Made by a program: the position numbers and the translations under genes. From the NCBI GenBank assembly GCA_022494885.1, contig JAGVSM010003819.1, forward strand, positions 60,601 to 124,600: a DNA stretch of 64,000 bases. The letters are read 5' to 3'. A model generated the notes under the pieces. The model was not told the DNA's origin, searched no databases, and saw only the letters and a list, made by a program, of their open reading frames with translations. Source of the stretch: Micrasema longulum (Eukaryota > Arthropoda > Insecta > Trichoptera > Brachycentridae). Shown here one piece after another: positions 22,429 to 32,244 of the stretch; position 1 is the stretch's first letter; every line of letters begins with the position of its first letter.

Positions 22429-23384
22429 GTAAAATAGAAGAAGTAGAAGCTCACAGATTTTTGACAAGTAAAACTGACCTACACACATATTCACTTTTAT
22501 TAGTAAATTTAAGATCTAAAGAATTGCTCAAGTAACAGTTAGTCAACTTACTTGTAGGTGATGTCACCAGTGAAGAGTAATTTAGAGTTAGTAGTCAATA
22601 GTTAGTAAGTTAGTATACGTTTTGTATTTGACAGATACGATTTTTTTATAAAAAGTTCATTAATAAAATTTATTCTTTAGATTATTACGTAACACTTCTT
22701 AATTATTTGTTTATTTTCATTTATTTTGTATTTCTGTGTTTATTTAACCTTTATAAATATAAAAAAATGGATTATTGAATTAAAAAATCCCCAAACCATA
22801 ATTTATAGTAATAAAATAAAATACTACCTCCCTCAATGAACGAAACAAAAATGATTATCAGCCAAATTTCATGCCAAATTTTACAGGTAAAATTGACTAA
22901 GTTTTTCAATTTATTTTATGTAAAAGTGATAATGTTTTTTAAATATGTTTATACTTCACATTAAAGTTGAAAGGACCGTACATATAATGTAAAATTATCT
23001 ACGACCTACTTGAATAATCTGATCTTTGAGAAGCAATTCTCTAGAAAAACACTAAAATGGCTTCCCTGAACATCATTGATTTCGTCACTTGGTCAATTTC
23101 TCTTGTATGCCCACGATATATTGTATGATGATTGCGAATAATTTATGTTACGGTTTTTTAAAAGTATGTATTTTGATGTCATTTTGTATTGAAAAAGAAA
23201 ATTTGGGAACAAAAAATAGTAAGGATTTTTTTTAAATCCTGAAATGATTTTTATACAAGAAAGCCTATCCATCATTGTTCTTTTTTATTGTACGATACAA
23301 GGTGTCGAATGTATCCCATGCATAAAAAAAGATTCTCGTCTATTTAGAATATATCCAAATGATGATTATTGACAAGTTTACAAG
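22429..23384. other. A+T-rich DNA, nothing recognised
   Basis: No supportable feature. Confidence 0.4.
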
Positions 23385-23650
23385 ACTATTTTTAACACAA
23401 CATTTGGGCAAACGTGTATTATCATTATTGTTTGAATCCCGTCTGAAGAAACATCTCCCTTTTCTTCCTTCATCTCCTTTGCTTTCTTCTTTCCTCTTTA
23501 TTCCTTTTTCCCATTCATTAATACAATGCATTGATTTAAGATAATTTATATACGAGTACAAATATACTTATTTCTATTTTTGTCTTTAGATTTTTGTATT
23601 TTTATTTTCTATTGAGCATGTTTTATAGGCTGGAAACTATGACTTGTAGT
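23385..23650 (+). mobile_element. LINE D 3' end, copy
   Basis: VLSLLFESRLKKHLPFLPSS (about 23417-23476) is the C-terminus of the LINE D ORF (compare TLSLFKSRLKKHLLSLP). A pyrimidine-rich 3' untranslated run, then ATTTTCTATTGAGCATGTTT, as in 44163 and the minus copy at 56861. Only the last fifty or so codons remain. Confidence 0.75.
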
Positions 23651-24249
23651 TTAAAAAAAAACAGCACTACTTAATTCACTCATGCTAATAATTATAATAA
23701 TAATTATGGACCGACTCAGAATTAGAACATCATATATCACTATTTGGGCGGAAGACCTCTCTCTTCTCTTATAAGAAGAGTGAGCGAGCTAACGTTTGTA
23801 ATTTTTTTGTTTTTTAGAAAATATTGGAATAATTCCACAATTTTTTTTTATACAAAGCTAAAAAAATATTCATTTCATTATAGGAAAGAAAACTTTTTGG
23901 GTAATATTTTTTTTTAGCAATTTAAACAAAATTAAAAAAACATTTAAAGTTTTAGTCCATTGAGACCATATGGACGAACAATAAATCAAAATCACTTAAA
24001 GTGTCGAGTCACGTGATGTAAGCACCTTCAGGACCCGCATTATAAGGAGACGGTACAATTTTTACTAATATTTGTCGATATTAAACGACAGCCCTGATAG
24101 TCACGCACCCGTTGAATGTATGGAGGAAAATATAAATTCAATTTAAACTACTAAACACAGGTCGTAATGTCTCCAGAACAGCAAAAAATCTAGAAATTCA
24201 ATTTTTAGTCGAAATAAGACTCTTCACTTTCAAAAATATTAAATACGAG
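23651..24249. other. A+T-rich DNA, nothing recognised
   Basis: No supportable feature. Confidence 0.4.
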
Positions 24250-24520
24250 TACATGTTGTCAGCAAGTTTGCTTACCTTACAAGATGTCGCGGGTTCGATT
24301 TATGATATGGTTAAAATGAAATATTTATTTCGAAAGGTGTTTATACACTGCAATCTTTCATAGTACCTGCTCTGCTACCTGAAGCGATTGACATCTTGCC
24401 TTCATATCAAAAAGACTTTATCAAAAATAATCTAGATACTCTGCCATCAATATTTATATCAATACAGAGCCCTATGCCCTATCATTATGTAGGCGTAAAG
24501 AGGAAAAAAAGATGATGATG
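24250..24520 (+). mobile_element. SINE S2, decayed copy
   Basis: B box-like GTCGCGGGTTCGATTTATGA (24285), TGAAATATTTATTT, AGTACCTGCTCTGC, CCCTATGCCCTATC and an AAAGATGATGATG tail follow the order of the 35688 copy. Both promoter boxes are damaged. Confidence 0.6.
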
Positions 24521-24929
24521 CGAAAACAATCCCGTTATCATATAAAAAGGCAAAGTAGGACAATTATAACTAAAGTAGGCTAATCTCATATTCCTTAACA
24601 ATGGCAATGGACTGAAACTAAACAATGACTTACCTTACCGCACAACTAAAACCAGCACGTATCACTTAGAAATTCTAAAGTAAAAAGATAAACTGAAGCC
24701 TCCTGGAACTGACTTTTAAAAAAAAATCTTGCTTATCATGTACAAGGTTTATAATTCATAAAAGAGGATTTTTCTGCTTTTAATAAGCTTTTATTTAAAC
24801 TTCAACTGTTAGGATCAGGAGGATTATTTTATAGTGGGCCAATCCTCCAATCCTTCTTCAGCATTTTGTCTAGTGAAGATGAAACCATTGAAAACCCCTT
24901 AAGATAAACCGGCCTATTGAAAGTCATCG
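24521..24929. other. Unrecognised DNA
   Basis: No coding or repeat signal supported. Possibly upstream or downstream sequence of the neighbouring LINE remains. Confidence 0.35.
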
Positions 24930-25215
24930 ACAGGTTTTCCGTTCCACTAGAAGAGTGTTTGGCATGTATCGTACTAACTTTATGTAGTATACCACATCTC
25001 GTGTGAATTTATGAAGTATCACCCATCCAAAGTGGCATAGGTCTTTTCCCAGACTTCTGCATCGCGCCTCCAGCTATTGTCTTAAAATGCTGAAAATGAG
25101 GCAATGCATCAACGGGTGAGGGACATCTTGAGGTGTTTTATCATCACACGGGCAGTTGTCGATCTCAGAGAGCTTGAAACGAAGCAGGTGGCTCATGTAT
25201 CCACCGCGATGAAAT
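24930..25215 (-). mobile_element. R1-like LINE C-terminal fragment with CCHC
   Basis: Minus-strand reading FHRGGYMSHLLRFKLSEIDN then CPCDDKTPQDVPHPLMHC gives the C-x-C-x9-H-x4-C finger that ends R1/I-type non-LTR ORFs, in its usual context (GHG..L.RF.L...C.C......H....C). The frame decays after about 60 codons. Only the 3' end of the element survives. Unrelated in sequence to the similar-looking domain at 53158. Confidence 0.65.
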
Positions 25216-25624
25216 ACAAAACCATACTGTAAAAGATTACTTCAATCAATTAACAATCAAAGAGGGAGACGAAGAGCTCCAAAACGCTGGACAAACCAGA
25301 CTAGGACTGCTACAGGGTTTTCAGTGACTGCAGCGATTCGTTTTTCCAACTTTAGAGGCAACTACAGGATTAAGGTTGAAACTTTGGGAGAGTAAAAAAA
25401 GGAACGATAGTCTAGAAATGCTTGTGCTGGTTGGCAGCGTGGTGAGAAGAAGCGGTAGAGGAAGAATAATAAGACACCAAATCAGGACTGCAACAAGATC
25501 TTTGGTGACTGCTGTCATCCGTCTAGCCAAGTTGAAGGACTAATGGGATGTAGATGACATAGCTTGAGCTGAAAATTTTAATTACTATCCTCAGTGATAA
25601 GAGAACGACGGAAGAAAAAGAAAA
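25216..25624 (+). mobile_element. LINE O tail, duplicated C-terminal segment
   Basis: Two related segments, about 25255-25360 and 25440-25545, read RGRRRAPKRWTNQTRTATGF and SGRGRIIRHQIRTATRSLVT, each followed by an AAIR/AVIR-type motif. This is the GRP-rich C-terminus of an endonuclease/reverse transcriptase ORF, present twice in the same orientation about 185 bases apart. A GGAAGAAAAAGAAAATAAAA tail closes it. Confidence 0.5.
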
Positions 25625-26404
25625 TAAAAATATTCCGTAAGATTTGCATATTTATACAAAATTTTGTCGGAGTATAAAGTTGATGGAAACTGTTTTATTT
25701 TAACCAAATTTTCAAACATCGTTAAATTTCTTTTCGTCTATTTGTAATCGAGGACCTGAAACCATCGCCGATTGGTCGCTTTCATTATGAAATGTATGGG
25801 GTATTATAAAAGCTCGCGTGCTTGATACCTTATGGATTAAAGTATATATTATAATACATTATAATAGAGTCTGCTCCTTAAAAGTATTCGGTCAAGGTAC
25901 AGAGGCTTACAGGCTGACAGATTAGACGGTACAAGAAAAATTTGGAGACTGCTATTGTGGATCTTTTGTAAGATTAAGGGGTCAATAATTCCATTTGGAT
26001 TCAAACTAAGATTTAGGAACACAATTAGTTTTTTTTTCAAACCTTTAGAATGGCGTCATTGATCAAGGGTAAGCAGGGAAACCTCTCAAATATTTGAAAG
26101 TGGTAAAGATATTCGTAAATTATTATATATTAATTTTCAATTGCTCTAATATAATTTAAAATAAACAACCCAAATTTAAAAATAATAAGTGAACAAACGA
26201 ACTTAATATCTTCACCACTATTAAACATTTTTGATTAATAACATTATTTCACTTCATATACACGCTTGCGTAATGCGTTTTTTGATCACTAAAAATAAAT
26301 CATATTAAAATACATTTATGATTATATCAATTCTTTATAATATTTAAATCGTGTAGATACTTAAATCATATAACACTCCTATTTATTGCTATATTATTAA
26401 TATA
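25625..26404. other. A+T-rich DNA, nothing recognised
   Basis: No supportable feature. Confidence 0.4.
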
Positions 26405-26527
26405 TTTACCCTAGTAATTATCTAAAGCTTAATCGATTCATTAATTGTTTCACAATACATATACCAATAATTTCTTATTTTCGTTTTTTTTTAAATATTA
26501 TAAATTTCTCCAAAACACAAATACAAG

Positions 26528-26735
26528 TTTGGTAATGTATCCAAAATAATACACGTTTATTGCATTTTGATTATACTTAATTTTTTTAAATAAACAAAAG
26601 GGTATTTTATTGTGACGCGTTTCGTCTTATTAGGACATTTTCAAACTGACTTAAATATTTACAAAGATTACAAAATAAAGTAGAGTTAAAATTCAATAAA
26701 CGTATTTTTTATTATTCATTACCAAATTGAAATAG
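26528..26735. mobile_element. Foldback R1 nested in R2
   Basis: The left end TTTGGTAATGTATCCAAAAT and right end TTCATTACCAAATT are inverted; arms are about 55 bp. CACGTTTATTGCATTTTGAT in the left arm pairs with ATTCAATAAACG on the right. The same family forms 45287-45727. A minus-strand hammerhead-like motif lies inside. Confidence 0.65.
26610..26649 (-). ncRNA. Hammerhead-like motif (R1 type), variant core
   Basis: Minus strand: UUGAAAA (26644-26638) in place of CUGANGA, one U, stem II GUC/GAC closing CUAAUAA, GAAA (26623-26620), CGCG, UC (26615-26614), ACA. Stem III CGCG is self-complementary. Stem I is only two pairs in this copy. Positions 3 and 8 of the core are U and A instead of C and G. 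Confidence 0.5.
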
Positions 26736-26889
26736 AATTCTACAAACGGTTTTCATACACAAAAAACAAAAATAAGTACCTTAATTCCCTAATAATAAAT
26801 AAATACCCGGCCTTACCCTTAACTATAGTGGTTTTTTCCATAATTAATAACTATTAAAGACATTCAGTCCAATTAATAATCTTCACATT

Positions 26890-26928
26890 CGTTTGAAAAT
26901 GCCAAACAAGGTAAAAACAATTGTCCGA
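26890..26928 (+). ncRNA. Hammerhead-like motif (R2 type), decayed
   Basis: CGU, UUGAAAA (26893-26899), UGCC/GGUA stem II closing AAACAA, AAAA where GAAA is expected, CAAUUG (26918-26923), UC and CG. The self-complementary CAAUUG stem III and the variant core are shared with 34841-34879. Loss of the first G of GAAA suggests it is inactive. Confidence 0.4.
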
Positions 26929-27006
26929 TTTTTTTTTTTTTTTTGATAACAAAATAAATAATTATAAGTAGACTCAAATCATTGTTTAATTTCTTTAATT
27001 ATATGC

Positions 27007-27157
27007 AGGTTTCCACTTCCTATTTTTTTGTATCCCAACTCAACACAAGGCTCTTTGCTTTATAGAATTAGCGCTACGTTTTTTTGTTTTGTAATATGTA
27101 TCTTTATATATTAAAATAAATAAATAAAAAAAACATTGTAATTATCATATAGAGTTC
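27007..27157 (+). mobile_element. LINE I 3' tail nested in R2
   Basis: A segment absent from the other R2 copies. It contains CCCAACTCAACACAAGGCTC, also seen in altered form at about 27480 (AATTAAACACAAGGCTTTTG), and ends AAAATAAATAAATAAAA. AATTAT flanks it on both sides, a possible target duplication. Confidence 0.5.
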
Positions 27158-27200
27158 TACAAAATAACCACCTAGTTAATAAATAAATATGTCCTTTCTT

Positions 27201-27564
27201 ATATTATTGCCATTTAAGATATAATTTTTTTTTTGTTAGTTTTGTTATCTAGCAATAATATTTTTTTTACAAAATATTACTCAAACCATTGGTTTAGGTT
27301 TATTTTTGTCAATTGACCTAAATAACCTTTTTTTATCTGGGGAAGAGACTATTGCAGGAGACTGCTGCGAGACATTGCATACATTTATTTATTATTAATC
27401 ATCAAATGAAATTTATATTTTTGTTGTGGTTTCTAATGTTGTATTTTTAAATTACACATATGCTTGCACATATCATATTGTATCACAATTAAACACAAGG
27501 CTTTTGGTCCTATGGTATTAAAGATAAGTTAGTATTTTATATACCTTATGTAACACTTTATTAC
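27201..27564. other. A+T-rich DNA with a second LINE I tail
   Basis: About 27465-27560 repeats the AACACAAGGC element end. No coding part. The rest is unremarkable. Confidence 0.35.
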
Positions 27565-27710
27565 ACCTGTGGCTTCAAGCCATCCTCGGAAAGCGGTCGA
27601 TGACGATTTTTCGGCTTTATTCGGCGGAACTAAGGGATGCTGGATTTACGTGGCAGGAGGCAAGAGTGCTAGCTGGTGATAGGGTCTCTAAAGGCGTCTG
27701 GTGATATCAG
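27565..27710 (+). mobile_element. LINE C-terminal scrap
   Basis: Plus-strand reading LRDAGFTWQEARVLAGDRVS resembles the last residues of reverse transcriptase ORFs (...GLTW.E....A.DR..W). It is short and single-copy, so moderate confidence only. Confidence 0.4.
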
Positions 27711-27714
27711 TATG

Positions 27715-28290
27715 CTCCACTTTTTTTATTTTTATTTAATAGCATAATTATACATTTTTAAAATTTAAAAAAAATTTCACTTGATATATTTTTTACTAAA
27801 ACTAAAATCCTACCAAGCCACTTTTTGTAGCTTGTTGGTGAAGATTATATTTATACTGACTTAATAATATTATTTATATTTATAAAACCAATTAATAACA
27901 GATACAAATTAACAGCCGGAAAGATCAGAATAAACATGTTTATACAAATAATAATTTATAAATTTATTTTTTAAATACAAGAAAATATATGAAAATTAAA
28001 ATATTTACACCTAAGCTACTATTCATATATAAACTCTTGATCGAGTAGCCACTCTCTTATTTTGCTCTTGTTACAATGTGAGTTAAATTTTAGTTCTTTT
28101 GGTAATAAATTAAAAATTCTAGGTACCAAATATTTGAGAGTTCTATTTCCATATTTATTACATACTTTTGGTACTACCAAGCCATCATTAGACGTGAAGC
28201 GTGTATTATGGTTATGTTTGAGAGGAAACTTGAATGTATTACTATTAAATTGTTCCAAAATGACTTAGGAGCTGATTTGAATAAAAAATA
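27715..28290 (-). mobile_element. LINE G (CR1/Jockey-like), 3' end with open frame
   Basis: Minus-strand codons 28258-28019 read HNHNTRFTSNDGLVVPKVCN, then KYGNRTLKYLVPRIFNLLPK and a final EWLLDQEFIYE stop. This is the C-terminus of a Jockey/CR1-type reverse transcriptase (H.HNTR...LVVP......Y..P.I.N.LP). A 3' untranslated region and A-rich tail continue to about 27720. Related 3' ends lie at 6028-6440 and 31735-32080. The frame is open but lacks the polymerase. Confidence 0.78.
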
Positions 28291-28450
28291 ACACCTTTGA
28301 ATTAAATAAATTTATTTATTAATCAACGGTTCAAAGAACCTTTTACGAAAATTGTAAAACAATAATGATCACAGCGGTGTACAAATTATAATGCTCCACA
28401 TAATATGAAATATATTATATTAAAATATTATTAAAAGAACAACAAAATGT

Positions 28451-28458
28451 ACACAAAG
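28451..28458. repeat. hAT target duplication, left
   Basis: ACACAAAG, identical to 29187-29194 on the other side of the hAT element. Confidence 0.85.
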
Positions 28459-29186
28459 CAGTGGCGAGCCGTGATTCATTTTATAGGTAGGTAATATAAA
28501 AAAATGATAATTAATTTGTACCTACATATAAGTACATAATATGTAAGTGATATAATAAAAAATGACAATTTTTTTTCTGTGGTTCTGTGAAAATCAACTC
28601 AAACAGCAATTATTAATAACCACGTGATATACTCGTACGTAGCTTTATTCTACAATATTTTTTGTACAAAAGTTTATTTACAAATACCACAATGACTATC
28701 AACTGACAACATTGGCCGATTCCCTTTAAAACAAGTAGTGTTAAAAACGGTCACTGCCAACGCCACATGTCCTATGTGATAGATACATAATATGTCAACG
28801 GTATCGTATCAAAGGAAAATAATCCTTCGGAAAAAATGTTCGAAATATTATTTTCAAAAAAAAATATTTGTAGTGTGCAAGCTTGTTTTAGTACTAAAAA
28901 AGCTGACTTGGGTTTAAGATGTATAATGTAGTGCACTTTTTTGTATGGAGGAATAAGCTGAAGTAATCGGCTAGTTTCACCGTTCACTGAGAACGAGCTG
29001 GGCGCTGGGCGAACTTCATAGTTATTTTTTTTGTTGGAAGATAAAAACGGTGGTGGTGATTTATAATAAATAACAATTATTTCATAAACAATAAATAACA
29101 ATTATTTTATAAACATATTTACTACAAAACATTATTATCAAAAGTCAAATATAATGGTAAGCTGTGCATAATTATTTTCGCCCCTG
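28459..29186. mobile_element. hAT non-autonomous element with 8-bp target duplication
   Basis: The unit starts CAGTGGCGAGCC and ends CGCCCCTG, inverted ends of hAT type. It is flanked on both sides by the identical 8-mer ACACAAAG (28451-28458 and 29187-29194), the target duplication length of hAT transposons. It is 728 bp, with no transposase motif. Parts recur at 52325-52409 (right end) and 54030-54456 (inverted left end), so it belongs to a dispersed family moved by a transposase elsewhere. Confidence 0.88.
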
Positions 29187-29194
29187 ACACAAAG
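29187..29194. repeat. hAT target duplication, right
   Basis: ACACAAAG, identical to 28451-28458. Confidence 0.85.
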
Positions 29195-29439
29195 TGGAAT
29201 GCAACGGTTATGGTAAGTAAATCTTATGTTCTAAAATATAAGTGTTACTAAGTAAAATTAAGAACTATATAAAATTCAATAAAATAAGCAAAACTAAATT
29301 AAAAAGGAATTCCCTTTTCATTACAGTTCATATTGTTTTTTTTAAAGTTAAAGCTTTATTTTGTATAATTTTTTTTAAAAAAAACTTTTGTTTTTGTTGA
29401 ATATACCGTGTGTGATTACATTTAAATTGATTAATAGAA
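29195..29439. other. A+T-rich DNA, nothing recognised
   Basis: No supportable feature. Confidence 0.4.
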
Positions 29440-29812
29440 TTTGTATTCAAAATGTTGAGATCCGTACATTATGTAAGGCTGAGACTAGCATTATCGACAA
29501 AATCAAGAAAGGAGCTCTGCGCTGGTTTGGACATGTAGAACGAATGGACAGCGAGAGAACGGCCAAGAATATTTACAATGCGAATGTTGATGGATGCGGA
29601 AATAGAGGAAGACCGAGAAAGACATGGCATGACCAAATCCAACAAATACTTAAAGATGGACATGTCAAAAGTCGGAATAATCGGCGCGCGTGCATGAGAA
29701 GATGTATGAATGTAGAGGAAGCGAGATCTGTATGCAAAGATAGAGTGTTGTGGCGTTCTATCCTCTCTGCCTACCCTTACGGGGAAACGGCGTGATGGTT
29801 TGTTTGTTTGTA
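29440..29812 (+). mobile_element. LINE E C-terminus, longest clean copy
   Basis: An uninterrupted frame (to the stop at 29793) reads NVEIRTLCKAETSIIDKIKK, GALRWFGHVERM, NRGRPRKTWHDQIQQIL, RNNRRACMRRCM and CKDRVLWRSILSAYPYG. This is the region after the polymerase of an insect endonuclease/reverse transcriptase. GGCGTGATGGTTTGTTTGTT forms its end and tail. Copies: 3935, 36138, 47010, 61612. It is 5'-truncated, and the codons before about 29447 derive from flanking DNA. Confidence 0.8.
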
Positions 29813-29965
29813 TTCAAAATGTCAAATATTTTCTCAAACTATTTTCCATACCTATGTATTCTAGGTTTAGGTTCTTTGCTGCTTGTGCACGTACCAGGTA
29901 AAATAAATAAATAGAAAATATCTGAAAGTAATTTAAATAATTCGGAGGCGAAAAAATAATACTTA
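29813..29965. other. Short A+T-rich spacer
   Basis: Ends in AAAATAAATAAATAG, possibly another LINE tail. No coding part. Confidence 0.3.
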
Positions 29966-30165
29966 CAATATTTTGAGTTCGTCCAAATTTTTGTAGGCAA
30001 GGACTGGATTCATCTCGTTAATATTAACACATTACAACAGAGATGAAGAACATTTAAGAGAAGGTAAAATATAAGACTAGTCATCTACAGGGTTTATGAC
30101 CTGTCCACTGACAGTGAAGTGCCCTCTGCACTATAAGGTGCGCAAAGGGAATGATGATGATGATG
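29966..30165 (-). mobile_element. Foldback M arm joined to a SINE S2 tail
   Basis: 29966-30115 is the outer plus inner arm of M (CAATATTTTGAGTTCGTCC, CATTACAACAGAGATGAAGA, TTTATGACCTGTCCA). It runs straight into an S2 3' end on the plus strand (AAGTGCCCTCTGCACTATAA, GGAATGATGATGATGATGAA). Confidence 0.6.
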
Positions 30166-30477
30166 AAATTTTGTATTTAAAGCACCTTTAAGATGTTCCT
30201 TGAATAATCTTTTGATGTCCATAAAGTAATGCTAGCATTATGGATTCTAAGAATGAGTTGAAGTATACGAGTAGAGCATTCATCTTCTTTGACCGGTTGT
30301 CTTGTACTTGTGTCAATATTGCAGATTTACCAGCAAATGTGGCACGAGCTTAGTTAATGCGTAAACCAGTACTTGGTGACATAGTAAATTGATGCTTATC
30401 TTTAAAGTATGGTAATTTGTAGTAGTTTTCTAATACGTACACGTGTGCATAAAACAATTGCATGCATCCGGGTTTGC
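30166..30477. other. Unrecognised DNA
   Basis: No supportable feature. Confidence 0.4.
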
Positions 30478-30570
30478 ATAAATATATTTTATATTTGAAG
30501 CACTAACTTTGTGGTTATTCATTATAATAAAATAAATGTAACAGATTTGTTTTTAACAACGTATTTTTTC

Positions 30571-30618
30571 TACTGACCGGTTTCAAAGCTATACAAGCTT
30601 CTTTATCAAGGTATACCT
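30571..30618 (-). ncRNA. Hammerhead-like motif (P type), left arm
   Basis: Minus strand: UACC, UUGAUAA (30609-30603), A, stem II GAAGCU/AGCUUU closing UGUAU, GAAA (30584-30581), CCGG, UC (30576-30575), AGUA. The first stem I pair is C-A; the next three pair. Core positions 3 and 8 are U and A. Confidence 0.5.
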
Positions 30619-30980
30619 AAATAATAATTTCTGTCCTATTTTATGCTATCATCAATATTGTGCTTCGCATGGAACTAATAAATAAAATCTCCTTAATTGT
30701 AATTTTGGATGGATACGCTCAAAAGTAGACAGGGGTGGACTAAATAACAAATGATCATTTGGTTTTTTATTATTTTTCATAATAATATTATTAATAATTC
30801 ACAATAAGAAAAAAAAAACAATTGAAAAATATTTCCTTTAGTCCACTGCTGTCTAGTTTTGTGGGTATCCATCTAAAATTACGCTTCCCACCCTTACAAG
30901 ACAAAGAGACTTGATTTATTAGTTCTATACGAAGCACAATATTGATAAAATAAAATAGGATGGAATTAATTTGTTAAAAG

Positions 30981-31024
30981 TACCTTGATAAAGAAGCTTT
31001 TAAAGCTTTGCAACCGGTCGGTAA
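30981..31024 (+). ncRNA. Hammerhead-like motif (P type), right arm
   Basis: UACC (30981-30984), UUGAUAA (30985-30991), stem II GAAGCU/AGCUUU, GCAA where GAAA is expected (31010-31013), CCGG, UC (31018-31019), GGUA. Stem I UACC/GGUA pairs fully. GCAA suggests loss of activity. Confidence 0.45.
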
Positions 31025-31062
31025 AAAAAAGTGGTTAGAAACAAAGTTGTTTTATTTATTTT

Positions 31063-31672
31063 ACATAGGCAGAATGGTGAATGTTACAAAGCGAGTAAAG
31101 TAGTTTAAAGGGGTTCGAACCGGCAGTAGGGTCGCGGTGAGTCACATCTTGCTGGAGGGTGTGATTCTATAAAATGCTGCAAACGTCAGTTGCATTCCAT
31201 CAACAACACTACTGACTACTCCAACTTGATAGCGTTCACGTCGTGAACCGTAGGCAATGGGATCACACTCATAACGGTGTGATCAAAGCAGATAACGAGA
31301 GGATGAAAGGCAAGTTTCTGGCGCCTTCAAACGAGAACCAACCAACTAAGGGAAGCCAACCAAAAACCCCGACGTAAAATCCACCAGAGAAGGCAGCGGG
31401 AAACCACTCTGGTCATATTTGCCATGCTCACTCTAGCAAGTACATCCAATAAGCAGTTGTCCTGTCTGCGGAATATAAGAGTAGCGCAGGAGCAAGATGC
31501 TTTCACCGTAGTGATCGCCAACGTCGGGAGGACACGATGAGGCACTGGAAGAAAAAGAAGTGTAATGTGGCTACTTAAACCAGCAAATGAGTGGTCACGA
31601 GCCCTGTAAATGCCTAGACTTTGATATTTTCCACTCTCTGAAATGTTCACTATCTCTGTTGTAATATATTCA
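31063..31672 (+). mobile_element. Foldback M right arm split by LINE derivative K
   Basis: M sequence (ACATAGGCAGAATGGTGAAT, GTTACAAAGCG) stops at about 31103 and resumes at 31562 (GTAATGTGGCTACTTAAACC, AAGCCCTGTAAATGCCTAGA, CTCTGTTGTAATATATTC). GTAAAGTAG (31095-31103) and GTAATGTGG (31562-31570) are the likely, now diverged, target duplication. The M arm is therefore older than K. Confidence 0.65.
31104..31561 (+). mobile_element. LINE derivative K, non-autonomous
   Basis: Shared with 51946-52302 over its length: GTTGCATTCCATCAACAACA, GGGATCACACTCATAACGGT, GATAACGAGAGGATGAAAGG, GCGGGAAACCACTCTGGTC, GCGGAATATAAGAGTAG. Its last codons (QDAFTVVIANVGRTR stop) match the C-terminus of LINE J, followed by a GAAGAAAAAGAAG tail. 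There is no polymerase domain in either copy. I read K as a 5'-region-plus-3'-end internal deletion product of a LINE J relative, copied in trans. Confidence 0.6.
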
Positions 31673-31734
31673 TCACATTTTAATATGTAACCGATCCAAA
31701 ATTGTTTGGTGTTTATAATTTTTTATGAAAATGT

Positions 31735-32080
31735 ATTTATTTAATTATTTGTTTATTTATTATTTACATACAATACTACATTTTTTTTGTATTCTTAAAA
31801 ACATTTTTAAAATTATTATTTATTTTTACAGGACTCACCAAGCCAATTAATATGGCTTGTCGGTAAAGATCCTTTACATTAAAACATATGATAACACTAC
31901 ATAGTTGTAAAATAATAATTACTACTAACATAAATATAAGGAGCAAAAAAAAGAGAACGTATAATTTATGTTTTCAAATAATATTTAGAAAAATGTAAAA
32001 AAAGCAAAAAATAAGTACATGATACCGCAAATATAAGATAAAAAATAAATACAAAACTGGAATACCAAAATTTAAAACAG
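31735..32080 (-). mobile_element. LINE G-like 3' untranslated end
   Basis: ACTCACCAAGCCAATTAATA and GGCTTGTCGGTAAAGATCCT (31832-31872) correspond to the 3' untranslated block of LINE G, and the left edge has TATTTATTTAATTATTTG as an inverted A-rich tail. No codons can be recognised. Confidence 0.45.
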
Positions 32081-32244
32081 AACTTGTGATCCGTATTAAT
32101 ATAAACGTATGTATGTAACTAATAAAAAAAGAATGGGTGAACTCTTACTTTAAAAAGGGATAACACATGTTGGTAGATGAAAATAGACACACAGGGCCTT
32201 ACTCATAAACCTTATTCTTATCCTTATTCTACCACTATGCCAAA

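Larger units (their letters stand above)
26405..27200 (+). mobile_element. Foldback R2, long copy carrying two insertions
   Basis: Left parts (TCATTAATTGTTTCACAATA), middle (CCTTACCCTTAACTATAGTG, AAAGACATTC) and right parts (AGACTCAAATCATTGTTTAA, GAGTTCTACAAAATAACCAC) line up with the R2 copy at 34455-35030. It is split by foldback R1 (26528-26735) and by a LINE tail (27007-27157). A hammerhead-like motif lies at 26890-26928. Confidence 0.65.
30478..31060. mobile_element. Inverted element P with hammerhead-like motifs in both arms
   Basis: Arms of roughly 250 bp face each other across about 30800-30830. Shared blocks include TTTTTAACAACGTATTTTTT/GTTAGAAAC, the ACCGGT block, CAATATTGTGCTTCG with its complement, and a GTCCACTGCTGTCTA-type block. 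Outer end: ATATTTGAAGCACTAACTTT. Each arm has a hammerhead-like motif near its outside (30571-30618 minus; 30981-31024 plus). The same ends occur at 39478 and 50341. It fits the inverted LTR-like ends of a Penelope-like element with the coding part lost. Confidence 0.6.

Noticed and set aside
23701..23712. Short A+T palindromes and homopolymer runs across the window as structured elements
   Set aside because: Expected by chance in sequence this rich in A and T. Only hairpins with long or G+C-containing arms were kept.
28772..29101. A 109-codon minus-strand frame inside the hAT element as a transposase remnant
   Set aside because: No DDE residues, BED finger or hAT dimerisation motif. The element is short and non-autonomous.
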